From the NCBI GenBank assembly GCA_020723385.1, contig DYIZ01000008.1:1-51891 (forward strand): DNA of 51,891 nucleotides, read 5' to 3'. A program made the translations under genes and the position numbers. Below are positions 35,253 to 42,050 of the stretch, piece by piece (the first letter of the stretch is position 1; each line of letters opens with the position of its first letter). The stretch comes from Candidatus Aquidulcis sp. GTDB lineage: Bacteria > Chloroflexota > Anaerolineae > Anaerolineales > UBA4823. The notes below the pieces were generated by a model. The model ran no database searches. It was not told the DNA's origin and saw only the letters and a program-made list of their open reading frames with translations.

Positions 35253-36389
35253 ATGTCACCGCTCTCATCGCAGGTCATGGTCGCAACGAACTCTTGGGCA
35301 ACCCGCATGGCCGATTCCGTGCTGCAAACCTACCCGGCGACGCAGTGGAACTGGCACTATGAGCATGGGTTGGTCGTCAAGGCGATTTGGGAAGCCGGCC
35401 TCGCTACCGGCAATCTGCGCTACGAGCAGTTTGTTCGTGATTGGGTGGATCATTTCGTCACACCAGAGGGCAACATTCGCACTTATTGCGAGAGCGATTT
35501 CAACCTCGATCAGATCAACCCGGGGAAATTGCTTTTCCCGATTTACCAGCGCACCGGAGAGACGCGCTACCTGCGGGCGATCCAGCGCCTGTGGGATCAG
35601 CTAAAGAATCAGCCGCGCAATCCGAGCGGGGGATTCTGGCACAAGCAGATTTACCCCGACCAGATGTGGCTGGATGGGTTGTATATGGCCGGCCCCTTCA
35701 TCGCCGAATATGCTCACACTTTCAAAGAGCCGGGCATCCTGAACGACGCGACCCGCCAACTGATCCTGATCGAGCAGCACGTGCGCGACCCCAAGACCGG
35801 CCTGCTCTATCATGCCTGGGACGAGAGCCGCCAGCAGCGGTGGGCCAACCCCGAAACCGGTTGTTCGCCGCAATTTTGGGGCCGGGCGATAGGCTGGTAC
35901 GCCATGGCGCTCGTTGATGTGTTAAATTTCCTCCCTGTGGCGCATCCCGACCGCCCTGTCTTGGTGGGTATTTTGAGCCGCCTGGCGCAAGCCCTGTTGC
36001 GCTTCCAGGACCCGGCGACCGGTTTGTGGTTCCAGGTGATAGATTTGCCCGAGCGCCCCGGCAACTACTGTGAATCGTCGGTTTCGGCAATGCTGATCTA
36101 TGCTTTTGCCAGGGCGGTCAGCCGGGAATACATCGCTCCCGATTTCCTGACCGTGGCGCGGCGCTCCTACCGCGGTTTGCTCGAAAACCGCATCAAAATT
36201 GATGGACGCGGGAAGCTGACCCTCGAAGGCACTTGCAGCGTCGCCGGGCTGGGCGGCGACCACGACCGGGATGGTTCGTTCGAATATTACGTTGGCGAGA
36301 AAATCGCCGATAACGATTTCAAGGGTGTGGGGCCGTTCATCCTGGCCGCGCTCGAAATGGAATCCGCAGAGGGCGGTCACAAACCATGA
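35253..36389 (+). CDS. Unsaturated rhamnogalacturonyl/galacturonyl hydrolase, GH105 (YteR/YesR family)
   Basis: 378 residues with no signal peptide, so it acts in the cytoplasm on imported oligomers. GH105 enzymes remove the 4,5-unsaturated uronic acid from the non-reducing end, giving 4-deoxy-5-ketouronate (DKI). Family motifs of the (alpha/alpha)6 barrel are present: 'NWHYEHGLVVKAIWEAG', 'YPDQMWLDGLYMAGPF' with the catalytic Asp (about residue 136-141), 'WDESRQQRWANPETG' and 'FWGRAIGWYAMALVDVL'. The chosen ATG directly follows a T-tract and has no ribosome binding site; ATG at 35277 with AGGT upstream is an alternative. It overlaps the GH28 gene by 4 bp (ATGA), indicating coupled translation. 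Confidence 0.93.
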   Translation: MSPLSSQVMVATNSWATRMADSVLQTYPATQWNWHYEHGLVVKAIWEAGLATGNLRYEQFVRDWVDHFVTPEGNIRTYCESDFNLDQINPGKLLFPIYQRTGETRYLRAIQRLWDQLKNQPRNPSGGFWHKQIYPDQMWLDGLYMAGPFIAEYAHTFKEPGILNDATRQLILIEQHVRDPKTGLLYHAWDESRQQRWANPETGCSPQFWGRAIGWYAMALVDVLNFLPVAHPDRPVLVGILSRLAQALLRFQDPATGLWFQVIDLPERPGNYCESSVSAMLIYAFARAVSREYIAPDFLTVARRSYRGLLENRIKIDGRGKLTLEGTCSVAGLGGDHDRDGSFEYYVGEKIADNDFKGVGPFILAALEMESAEGGHKP

Positions 36390-37693
36390 CCGCTGCAATC
36401 TCATTGACCGAGCAGGCGGCTATACCGAGCGTTCGCGCCTTCGGCGCGTGCGGCGATGGCTGCACGCTGGATACTGCCGCCCTGCAGGCTGCGATAGACG
36501 CCTGCTCCCAACGCGGCGGCGGCACGGTATTCGTCCCGGCGGGAAATTACCTGACGGGGACGCTCACCCTGCGGGACAATATCACCCTCTATCTCGATGG
36601 TGGCGCGACCCTGCTGGGCAGCGACAACCCCGCGGATTACCCCATCACGCCAAACCGGTGGGAGGGCGCAGAACAATCTACTTACGCGCCGTTGATTGCC
36701 GGGGAAAATCTGAGCAATATCGCCATCATTGGGCGGGGGGCCATTGACGGGCGCGGCGCGGCCTGGTGGAAATCCTTCCGTGAGAAAAGCCTGGCTTACC
36801 CCCGCCCCCGGCTGATCGGTTTCATTGACTGCGCCAATGTGCTCATCGAGGGCATCCGGCTGACCAATTCACCGAGCTGGACGATCAACCCGGTGCGCTG
36901 CCAAAACGTCAGCGTGCGCGGCGTGACGATCATCAACCCGCCGGAATCGCCCAACACCGATGGCATCAACCCCGATTCTTGCCGCCTGGTGCGCATCTCC
37001 GATTGCCACGTCAGCGTCGGCGACGATTGCATCACTATCAAAGCCGGCACCCAGCACGAAAAACCCGACCGCCGCGCCCCCTGCCGCGACATCGCCATCA
37101 CCAACTGCACCCTGGAGCGCGGTCACGGCGGAGTGGTCATCGGCAGCGAGATGAGCGGCGGTGTGCAAAATGTGGTTATATCCAACTGCGTTTTCATTGG
37201 CACCGACCGGGGGATTCGCTTCAAATCCCGGCGGGGGCGCGGCGGGGCGGTCGAGGATGTGCGCGTCAGCAATCTCATCATGGATGGCGTGCTCTGCCCG
37301 TTCACCATGAATTTGTACTATCACTGTGGGGCGCGCGGCGACGAGTTCGTCTCCGACAAATCGGCCCAGCCGCTCGACGATGGCACACCTGCCTTCCGCC
37401 GCATCCACATCAGCCACGTCTCAGCGGTGGATGTGAAAATCGCCGCCGGGTTTCTGTATGGATTGGCAGAGATGCCTTTAGAAGATATTTCCTTCAGCGA
37501 CATCTCGGTGGCATTAACCAGCGGCGCGCAGGCGGCCTACCCGGAAATGGCTGATGGCATCCCCAGTATGTCGCAGGCCGGATTCTTCGTGCGCAACGCC
37601 AAGCGCATTCGCTTCGACCACGTCGAAGTCACCGGGCAGCTTGGCCCCGCGTTCGATCTGGACGACTCGGTGAGGGCTGAGATTTATCCATGA
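36386..37693 (+). CDS. Glycoside hydrolase family 28 (polygalacturonase-like), intracellular
   Basis: 435 residues, right-handed beta-helix. All four GH28 signatures are seen: 'PNTDGINPDSC' (NTD), 'SVGDDCITIKAG' (DD), 'ERGHGGVVIGSE' (GHG) and 'IRFKSRRGRGG' (RxK). GH28 hydrolyses alpha-1,4-galacturonosyl or rhamnogalacturonan linkages by inversion. No signal peptide is present, which points to exo-type cutting of imported oligomers instead of extracellular depolymerisation. The start ATG overlaps the GH105 stop. The N-terminus 'VRAFGACGDGCTLDTAALQ' is the usual GH28 start of fold. Whether the substrate is homogalacturonan or RG-I is not resolved. Confidence 0.95.
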   Translation: MTAAISLTEQAAIPSVRAFGACGDGCTLDTAALQAAIDACSQRGGGTVFVPAGNYLTGTLTLRDNITLYLDGGATLLGSDNPADYPITPNRWEGAEQSTYAPLIAGENLSNIAIIGRGAIDGRGAAWWKSFREKSLAYPRPRLIGFIDCANVLIEGIRLTNSPSWTINPVRCQNVSVRGVTIINPPESPNTDGINPDSCRLVRISDCHVSVGDDCITIKAGTQHEKPDRRAPCRDIAITNCTLERGHGGVVIGSEMSGGVQNVVISNCVFIGTDRGIRFKSRRGRGGAVEDVRVSNLIMDGVLCPFTMNLYYHCGARGDEFVSDKSAQPLDDGTPAFRRIHISHVSAVDVKIAAGFLYGLAEMPLEDISFSDISVALTSGAQAAYPEMADGIPSMSQAGFFVRNAKRIRFDHVEVTGQLGPAFDLDDSVRAEIYP

Positions 37694-37713
37694 ATCAACT
37701 GGAAAGTAATTTC

Positions 37714-37798
37714 AGCCACTGAGAGCACAGAGTCCACAGAGAACCCCAAAAAAATCGGTTCATCAACCAACTCAGTGCTCTCAGTGATCTCTGTGGCT
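37714..37798. repeat. Imperfect hairpin built of 9-nt periodic 'CACwGAGnn' units
   Basis: The left arm (37714-37742) and right arm (37770-37798) are imperfectly complementary. Each is made of three tandem 9-mers of the type CAC(A/T)GAGNN. It fills most of the 134-bp gap before the KDG kinase gene. A related element lies at 38893-38970. Confidence 0.55.
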
Positions 37799-37827
37799 AG
37801 GTCAGCACTTTTGCATGGGAATTATCT

Positions 37828-38862
37828 ATGAAAAAGATCATCACCTTTGGCGAGATCATGCTCCGCCTGGCCCCGCCGGGCTTCCAACGCTTCACGCAGG
37901 CGCGGGCTTTCGAGGCGGCTTACGGCGGCGGCGAGGCTAATGTGGCTATCTCGCTCGCCAATTTCGGCGAGGATGTGGAATACGTCACCCGCCTGCCTAA
38001 AAACGAGCTGGGCGACGCCTGCCTGATGAGCCTGCGCGCCAGCGGCGTCCAAACCGGTCACATCCTGCGCGGCGGCGACCGGCTGGGGATCTATTTCCTA
38101 GAGACCGGCGCAGCCCAGCGGGCCAGCAAAGTCATCTATGACCGCGCCGGGTCGAGTTTCGCTGCGATCCAGCCGGGGATGATTGACTGGGATTCGGTTT
38201 TCGATGGGGCCGACTGGTTCCATTGGACCGGCATCACCCCGGCGGTCTCCCAGGGAGCGGCGGGAGCTTGCCTCGAGGCGATCCGCGCCGCCCGAAAGCG
38301 GGGCGTCACCGTCTCGTGCGACCTGAATTATCGCGCCAAGCTGTGGAAGTGGGGCAAACCCGCCGGAGAGGTGATGAGTGAACTGGTCAGCCTGTGCGAC
38401 ATTGCGCTCGGCAACGAGGAGGATGCCGAAAAAGTCTTCGGCATCAAAGCCCCCGAGGCCGATGTCGCTGCCGGGAAAGTCGAGTCCGGCCCGTATCGTT
38501 TCGTCTGCGATGCCCTGGCGGCGCAATTCCCATCACTCAAAACCATCGCCGTCACTTTACGGGGGTCGTTCTCTGCCAGCCATAACAGTTGGTCAGGGGT
38601 GTTGTGGCAAACGGGGCAATTCTTCGTTGCACCGACCTATGATATTCTCCCCATCGTTGACCGGGTGGGCGGGGGCGACGCGTTCATGGGAGGGCTGATC
38701 TACGGCCTGCGGCATTTCTCCGGCGACCCGCAGAAGGCGCTGGCATTTGCCACGGCGGCCGCCTGCCTCAAGCACAGCATCCCCGGCGACTTCAACGCCG
38801 TCAGTGTCGCAGAAGTGGAGACGCTGATGGGCGGCGACGCCTCGGGGCGCGTATCTCGATAG
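37828..38862 (+). CDS. kdgK: 2-keto-3-deoxygluconate kinase (PfkB family)
   Basis: 344 residues. PfkB sugar kinases carry 'GGGEANVAISLANFG' at the N-terminal signature and a GxGD catalytic motif near the C-terminus, here 'DRVGGGDAFMGGLIYGL' with the catalytic Asp. The opening 'KKIITFGEIMLRLAPPGFQRF' is typical of KDG kinases. It phosphorylates 2-keto-3-deoxygluconate (KDG) to KDPG using ATP in the cytoplasm. Context supports this: KDPG aldolase follows and KduD produces KDG. GGA-like bases before the ATG are weak, so initiation may be moderate. Other PfkB substrates are less likely. Confidence 0.92.
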   Translation: MKKIITFGEIMLRLAPPGFQRFTQARAFEAAYGGGEANVAISLANFGEDVEYVTRLPKNELGDACLMSLRASGVQTGHILRGGDRLGIYFLETGAAQRASKVIYDRAGSSFAAIQPGMIDWDSVFDGADWFHWTGITPAVSQGAAGACLEAIRAARKRGVTVSCDLNYRAKLWKWGKPAGEVMSELVSLCDIALGNEEDAEKVFGIKAPEADVAAGKVESGPYRFVCDALAAQFPSLKTIAVTLRGSFSASHNSWSGVLWQTGQFFVAPTYDILPIVDRVGGGDAFMGGLIYGLRHFSGDPQKALAFATAAACLKHSIPGDFNAVSVAEVETLMGGDASGRVSR

Positions 38863-38892
38863 CAAAGATGAGTTCACCGACGAAGCTGGATT

Positions 38893-38970
38893 TTTTACCG
38901 CGGAGACACAGAGAACACAGAGAGAAGCAAAAAATAAAAACTCCGCGCACTCTGCGGCTTTGCGGTGAGA
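38893..38970. repeat. Imperfect hairpin, second copy of the 9-nt periodic family
   Basis: The left arm 38897-38925 ('accgcggagacacagagaac...') and right arm 38941-38968 ('ctccgcgcactctgcggc...') pair imperfectly. Both consist of 9-nt periodic CAGAG/GCAGAG units related to the element at 37714. It lies between the kinase and aldolase genes. Confidence 0.55.
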
Positions 38971-39027
38971 AAAAGTTTTCTACAGCGCCACCCAAGATTT
39001 GCGCATGTTTTATACGGAGAATGACCC

Positions 39028-39708
39028 ATGCCGCGATGTATGCGATTGGAAGTCATCAATACCCTTCTCGATATCGGCCTGCTGCCGCTCTTTTACAATG
39101 GCGACGTGGAGACAGCGAGGGAGCTGGTCTCGGCCTGCGCTCGTGGCGGCGCGCGGGTCATCGAGTTCACCAACCGGGGCGAGCTGGCCTACCCGGTTTT
39201 CACGGAACTGGTTCAGCAAACGGCTAAAACGAATCCAGACGCCATCCTCGGTGTGGGTTCGATTTTGGACGCGCCCACCGCAGCGCTCTTCCTGGCCGCG
39301 GGGGCCAATTTCGTCGTTGGGCCGAGCTTCAACCCGGAGATTGCCCGGCTGTGCAACCGGCGGAAAGTGCTCTACATGCCCGGCTGCGCCACCGAGACCG
39401 AGATTTCCACGGCAGAAGAGTACGGCGCGGAAATCTGCAAGATTTTCCCCGGCGAGACCGTGGGCGGGCCAGCATTCATCAAAGCCGTCATGGCTCCCTG
39501 TCCCTGGCATCGCCTGCTTCCCACGGGCGGTGTGGAGGCCAGCGAAGCCAGCCTCAGCGAGTGGGTCAAAGCCGGCGCGGCGGCAGTCGGCATGGGCAGC
39601 AAGCTGGTTTCGGCGGCGGCTGTCAAAGACGGCGATTTCGACGGTATTGCCGGCGTCACGTCACGGTGCATCGGCTGGATCAGGGCGGCGCGGGGGCAGG
39701 CAAAATGA
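39028..39708 (+). CDS. kdgA: KDPG aldolase (2-keto-3-deoxy-6-phosphogluconate aldolase family)
   Basis: 226 residues of the Eda/KdgA class I aldolase family. The Schiff-base Lys is in 'GAEICKIFPGETVGG', and 'LLPTGGVEASEASLSEWVKAG' is the phosphate-binding loop region. 'GARVIEFTNRGE' carries the conserved Glu, and 'LGVGSILDAPTAALFLAAGA' also matches. It splits KDPG into pyruvate and glyceraldehyde-3-phosphate, closing the pathway after KdgK. ATG at 39028 has GGAGA about seven bases upstream; a second ATG four codons later is possible. The 165-bp gap before it holds a repeat element but the strand and order suggest the same transcript. Confidence 0.9.
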   Translation: MPRCMRLEVINTLLDIGLLPLFYNGDVETARELVSACARGGARVIEFTNRGELAYPVFTELVQQTAKTNPDAILGVGSILDAPTAALFLAAGANFVVGPSFNPEIARLCNRRKVLYMPGCATETEISTAEEYGAEICKIFPGETVGGPAFIKAVMAPCPWHRLLPTGGVEASEASLSEWVKAGAAAVGMGSKLVSAAAVKDGDFDGIAGVTSRCIGWIRAARGQAK

Positions 39709-39744
39709 ATTGGGTGCATTTCATTTCGGTTGATAGTCTATTTT

Positions 39745-39867
39745 GTCATTCCGAGGAGCGCTCTTTGCGACGAGGAATCCCTGCTACATCTGCTACTCTA
39801 CTGCCTTTGCAGGCTTCAAAAAGTAAACCTTTCAGGGATTCCTCGCCAAAAAACGGCTCGGAATGAC
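39745..39867. mobile_element. MITE-like 123-bp element with nested inverted repeats
   Basis: Outer perfect 11-bp ends GTCATTCCGAG (39745-39755) and CTCGGAATGAC (39857-39867). Inner perfect 13-bp arms are CGAGGAATCCCTG (39771-39783) and its complement (39833-39845). No coding capacity. The 'GTCATTCCGA...GAGGAATC' pattern resembles dispersed repeats I recall from other bacterial genomes. It sits between the aldolase and isomerase genes. Confidence 0.6.
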
Positions 39868-39891
39868 ATCCTATACTCAGGAGTATAAACG

Positions 39892-40710
39892 ATGAAATAT
39901 CATGCTTATCTAACCTCCAATCAGGGGCTGAATACCCCATCTATCAACCCGTGCAAGCTGCTCGATTATGGGTTTCTCAAGCTGGCAGCAGGCGAGACTT
40001 ATCACGCAGAGACCCCGGGACGCGAAATCCTGGCCGTGATCCTGGGGGGCAAGGCCTCATTCGAGGTCAACGGGAAGTCTTTCGAGCGTGTCGGCGGGCG
40101 GCCCAATGTGTTCAGCGGCAAGCCCCACTCGGTGTACATCCCTGCCGGGGCGAAGTTCAGCATCCAGGCAGCCGGGCCAGTTGAGATCGCCTTGCCCAGC
40201 GCCCCCAGCGATTTGGAGACGGAGCCATATCTCATCGCTCCCTCCCAGGTTGCCAGCGGATCGTGGGGCGCGGCCAATTTCAAGCGTCACTATAATCAGA
40301 TTCTCACCCTGGCTTCCCAGCCTGATCTGCCGGCGCGGCGGCTCATCGCTGGTGAGACGTACACCCCCAGCGGCAACTGGAGCACTTATCCGCCCCACAA
40401 GCACCAGGTGGACGATCTGCCGCGCGAGGCCTATCATGAAGAGATGTACTATTTCAAAGTCAGCCCCGGCGATGGCTTCGGCATTTGCCGCTACTACACC
40501 GAAGAGGGCGAGGAAGAATATTTCACGATCCGCGACAACAGCATCCACATGATGGCGCGCGGTTTCCACACCATCGCCAGCGCGCCGGGATATACCACCT
40601 ACTATCTGTGGTTCCTGGCGGGCAACCAGCGCGTCCAGGCTGTGGTGGACGACAGCGCCCTGGCGTGGGTCGGGCGCACCGTGGCGATGCTGAAAGAATT
40701 GGGACACTGA
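39892..40710 (+). CDS. KduI/IolB-family isomerase (IolB type; probable DKI isomerase by context)
   Basis: 272 residues, bicupin fold. IolB (5-deoxy-glucuronate isomerase) features are clear: 'SNWSTYPPHKH'-like 'SGNWSTYPPHKHQVDDLPREA' region, with metal-binding His residues and the following 'YHEEMYYFKVSPGDGFGICRYY', and 'HMMARGFHTIASAPGYTTYYLWFLAG'. IolB and KduI belong to one family (both isomerise 5-keto/5-deoxy uronates). No inositol genes are near; KduD follows 11 bp later and KdgK/KdgA precede, so it most likely converts 4-deoxy-5-ketouronate (DKI) to 2,5-diketo-3-deoxygluconate. This would be an IolB-type protein doing KduI's job. A GGAGTA-like site lies before the ATG. Confidence 0.8.
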   Translation: MKYHAYLTSNQGLNTPSINPCKLLDYGFLKLAAGETYHAETPGREILAVILGGKASFEVNGKSFERVGGRPNVFSGKPHSVYIPAGAKFSIQAAGPVEIALPSAPSDLETEPYLIAPSQVASGSWGAANFKRHYNQILTLASQPDLPARRLIAGETYTPSGNWSTYPPHKHQVDDLPREAYHEEMYYFKVSPGDGFGICRYYTEEGEEEYFTIRDNSIHMMARGFHTIASAPGYTTYYLWFLAGNQRVQAVVDDSALAWVGRTVAMLKELGH

Positions 40711-40721
40711 GAAGGATGGTT

Positions 40722-41489
40722 ATGGCTATTCTCGACGCGTTCAAACTCGACGGCAAAGTTGCCCTGGTCACCGGCGCAGGGCAGGGATTAGGGCAGGGTA
40801 TGGCGCTGGCGCTGGCCGAAGCGGGCGCGGACATCGCCGGTCTCGATCGCATCAACAGCGAGCAGACGGGGAAATTGGTGGCCGATCTCGGTCGCCAGTA
40901 TCACCCGATTGTCTGCGATCTGCGCCAGGTTGGGGCTGCTGATTTCCAGGGAATTGTCGCCGAGATCGTGGCGCAACTGGGGCGGCTCGATATTTTGGTC
41001 AACAACGCCGGCATCATCCGCCGCGCGCCGGCCATCGAGTTCAGCGAGACCGATTGGGATGATGTGCTTCATATCAATCTGCGCTCAGTGTTCTTTCTCT
41101 CGCAGGCCGCAGCCAGGGTGATGATCCCCCAGGGGGGCGGCAAAATCATCAACATCGCTTCGATGCTATCGTTCCAGGGCGGGATCATCGTTCCGGCCTA
41201 TACGGCCGCTAAGAGCGGGGTGGCCGGGATCACGCGCGCCCTGGCCAACGAGTGGGCGAAGCACGGCGTCAACGTGAATGCCATTGCTCCCGGCTACATG
41301 GCGACCGATAACACCGCTGCCCTGCGCGCTGATCCGAAGCGATCCACCGCCATTCTCGACCGCATCCCGGCCGGGCGCTGGGGCGCACCCGGCGATCTGG
41401 CTGGCGCCGTGGTATTTCTGGCATCGGCTGCGTCCGATTACATGCACGGAGCTGTCATCCCGGTAGACGGCGGCTGGCTTACCCGCTGA
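40722..41489 (+). CDS. kduD: 2-deoxy-D-gluconate 3-dehydrogenase / DKII reductase (SDR)
   Basis: 255 residues, short-chain dehydrogenase. Cofactor site 'TGAGQGLG' (residues 17-24), 'LVNNAGIIRR', Ser in 'INIASMLSFQGG', and the catalytic pair in 'PAYTAAKSG' (YxxxK). 'IIRRAPAIEFSETDWDDVLHIN' and 'WGAPGDLAGAVVFLAS' match KduD strongly. It reduces 2,5-diketo-3-deoxygluconate to KDG with NADH. ATG at 40722 has AAGGA upstream; the frame is open further 5' inside the isomerase gene but this is not coding. The last 85 codons are duplicated without any base change at 45094-45351. Confidence 0.92.
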   Translation: MAILDAFKLDGKVALVTGAGQGLGQGMALALAEAGADIAGLDRINSEQTGKLVADLGRQYHPIVCDLRQVGAADFQGIVAEIVAQLGRLDILVNNAGIIRRAPAIEFSETDWDDVLHINLRSVFFLSQAAARVMIPQGGGKIINIASMLSFQGGIIVPAYTAAKSGVAGITRALANEWAKHGVNVNAIAPGYMATDNTAALRADPKRSTAILDRIPAGRWGAPGDLAGAVVFLASAASDYMHGAVIPVDGGWLTR

Positions 41490-41647
41490 AAGAATGACGG
41501 TACGTAGAATCACGAGAGCCGGGTACGCCAGTCCCGGCTCTCTCTAAGGAGGAGAAGAAACGCTTTCTACTTGTCCTTATCTTACCAATAATCGGTTTGG
41601 CTTGCTTGGCGACTGCCCCACAATACCCCGATGATTACCCAACGATC
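41232..41647 (+). repeat. Left copy of 416-bp direct repeat (kduD 3' end plus downstream DNA)
   Basis: Bases 41232-41647 match 45094-45509 at constant offset 3862. Only four differences are seen (41596, 41597, 41609, 41630), all transitions and all in the last 52 bp. It contains the final 85 codons of kduD, a GC hairpin (GAGAGCCGGG...CCCGGCTCTC, about 41516-41541) and a lipoprotein-leader-like frame. Confidence 0.97.
41516..41541 (+). terminator. Hairpin downstream of kduD
   Basis: GAGAGCCGGG and CCCGGCTCTC pair around TACGCCAGT or close to it. No strong T-tract follows; TCTCTAAGGAGG comes next. It is duplicated in the right repeat copy near 45378-45403. Confidence 0.5.
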
Positions 41648-41650
41648 TAG
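41555..41650 (+). pseudogene. Start-less remnant of a lipoprotein gene (left copy)
   Basis: After AAGGAGGAG (41546-41554) the frame reads KKRFLLVLILPIIGLACLAT... and stops at TAG 41648, just past the repeat boundary. The hydrophobic stretch ending GLAC is a lipoprotein signal pattern, but no ATG/GTG/TTG is available at the expected place. The right copy (45417-45563) reads on to RQRSCSASLF...VK. Probably a truncated former gene downstream of kduD. Confidence 0.45.
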
Positions 41651-41772
41651 CCACCTGATAAGTACACTCGCCCCCCAACCGATCGAGAGTTCCTGTTCAC
41701 CGCTGCGTTCAATAACTACTGGTGCGGGTGAGATTGAAAGCATCCTAAATCATCTCGCTCGATCCAAATCTA

Positions 41773-41781
41773 TGCTATACT
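41773..41781 (+). promoter_or_regulatory. Extended -10 promoter of the LuxE/LuxC cassette
   Basis: TGCTATACT (41773-41781) fits TGnTATAAT with one mismatch. No -35 is obvious, as is usual for extended -10 promoters. A start near 41788 would put the transcript's 5' end at the first stem of the leader RNA. Confidence 0.5.
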
Positions 41782-41787
41782 TTCTCC

Positions 41788-41920
41788 TGATCCAATCAAA
41801 CGCTGGGGGACATTGGGATTAAGTCCAGCAGCCAACCTCACGCGATGGGGACGCGTGGCCGAGGGAGTAATAATGTATCCAGGCCGCTCGCGCTTCTGCC
41901 GCGAGCGGTTTGTTGTTTCA
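41788..41920 (+). ncRNA. Candidate structured leader RNA ending in an intrinsic terminator
   Basis: ATCCAAT (41790-41796) can pair with ATTGGGAT (41812-41819), while GCTGG (41802-41806) in that loop can pair with CCAGC (41825-41829), an H-type pseudoknot. CACGCG (41839-41844) and CGCGTG (41852-41857) form a hairpin closed by CCT/AGG. A 9-bp GC stem (41884-41892 with 41900-41908) followed by TTTGTTGTTT is a clear intrinsic terminator. The order promoter, folded domain, terminator, ribosome binding site, genes is that of a riboswitch or attenuator. No known class could be assigned. Confidence 0.5.
41884..41918 (+). terminator. Intrinsic terminator within the cassette leader
   Basis: CCGCTCGCG and CGCGAGCGG form a perfect 9-bp stem with a 7-base loop, followed by TTTGTTGTTT. 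It lies 40 bp before the ribosome binding site of the 25-codon ORF, so it could gate expression of the cassette. Confidence 0.7.
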
Positions 41921-41957
41921 ATCGTCACGATGTTTTGACATTCGGGAGGAGGTAAGT

Positions 41958-42035
41958 ATGATGAGTAAGCTCACTGACCGCTTTTATGGGCTATTTGCTC
42001 AGGAAATAGAAGCCGGAATTGTCGCCGGTATTTAG
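41958..42035 (+). CDS. 25-residue peptide ORF upstream of the LuxE-like gene
   Basis: GGGAGGAGG (41944-41952) precedes ATG-ATG and 23 further codons: MMSKLTDRFYGLFAQEIEAG then IVAGI and TAG. The ribosome binding site is the best in the cassette. The peptide is amphipathic (charged N-terminal half, hydrophobic C-terminus ending GI). The LuxE-like gene starts 3 or 15 bp later and has a weak site of its own, so translation is probably coupled. It could be a leader peptide that only drives coupling, or a small functional partner or substrate of the two enzymes; nothing in the sequence decides. It is too short for most gene finders. Confidence 0.55.
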   Translation: MMSKLTDRFYGLFAQEIEAGIVAGI

Positions 42036-42050
42036 GCGGTGGCGCTACAT

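Noticed and set aside
37714-38970. CRISPR-like spacing of short repeats
   Set aside because: The repeat units are 9 nt, adjacent without spacers, and arranged as hairpin arms; no cas gene is present.
41631-41822. 63-codon open frame after the left repeat copy
   Set aside because: No ribosome binding site, no domain, and it runs through the promoter and leader RNA.
41788-41860. Resemblance of 'GGGGGAC...CAGCCAACCTC' to the c-di-AMP (ydaO) riboswitch core
   Set aside because: Only short pieces match; the flanking helices and the GGGGTGAATC segment of that class are missing.
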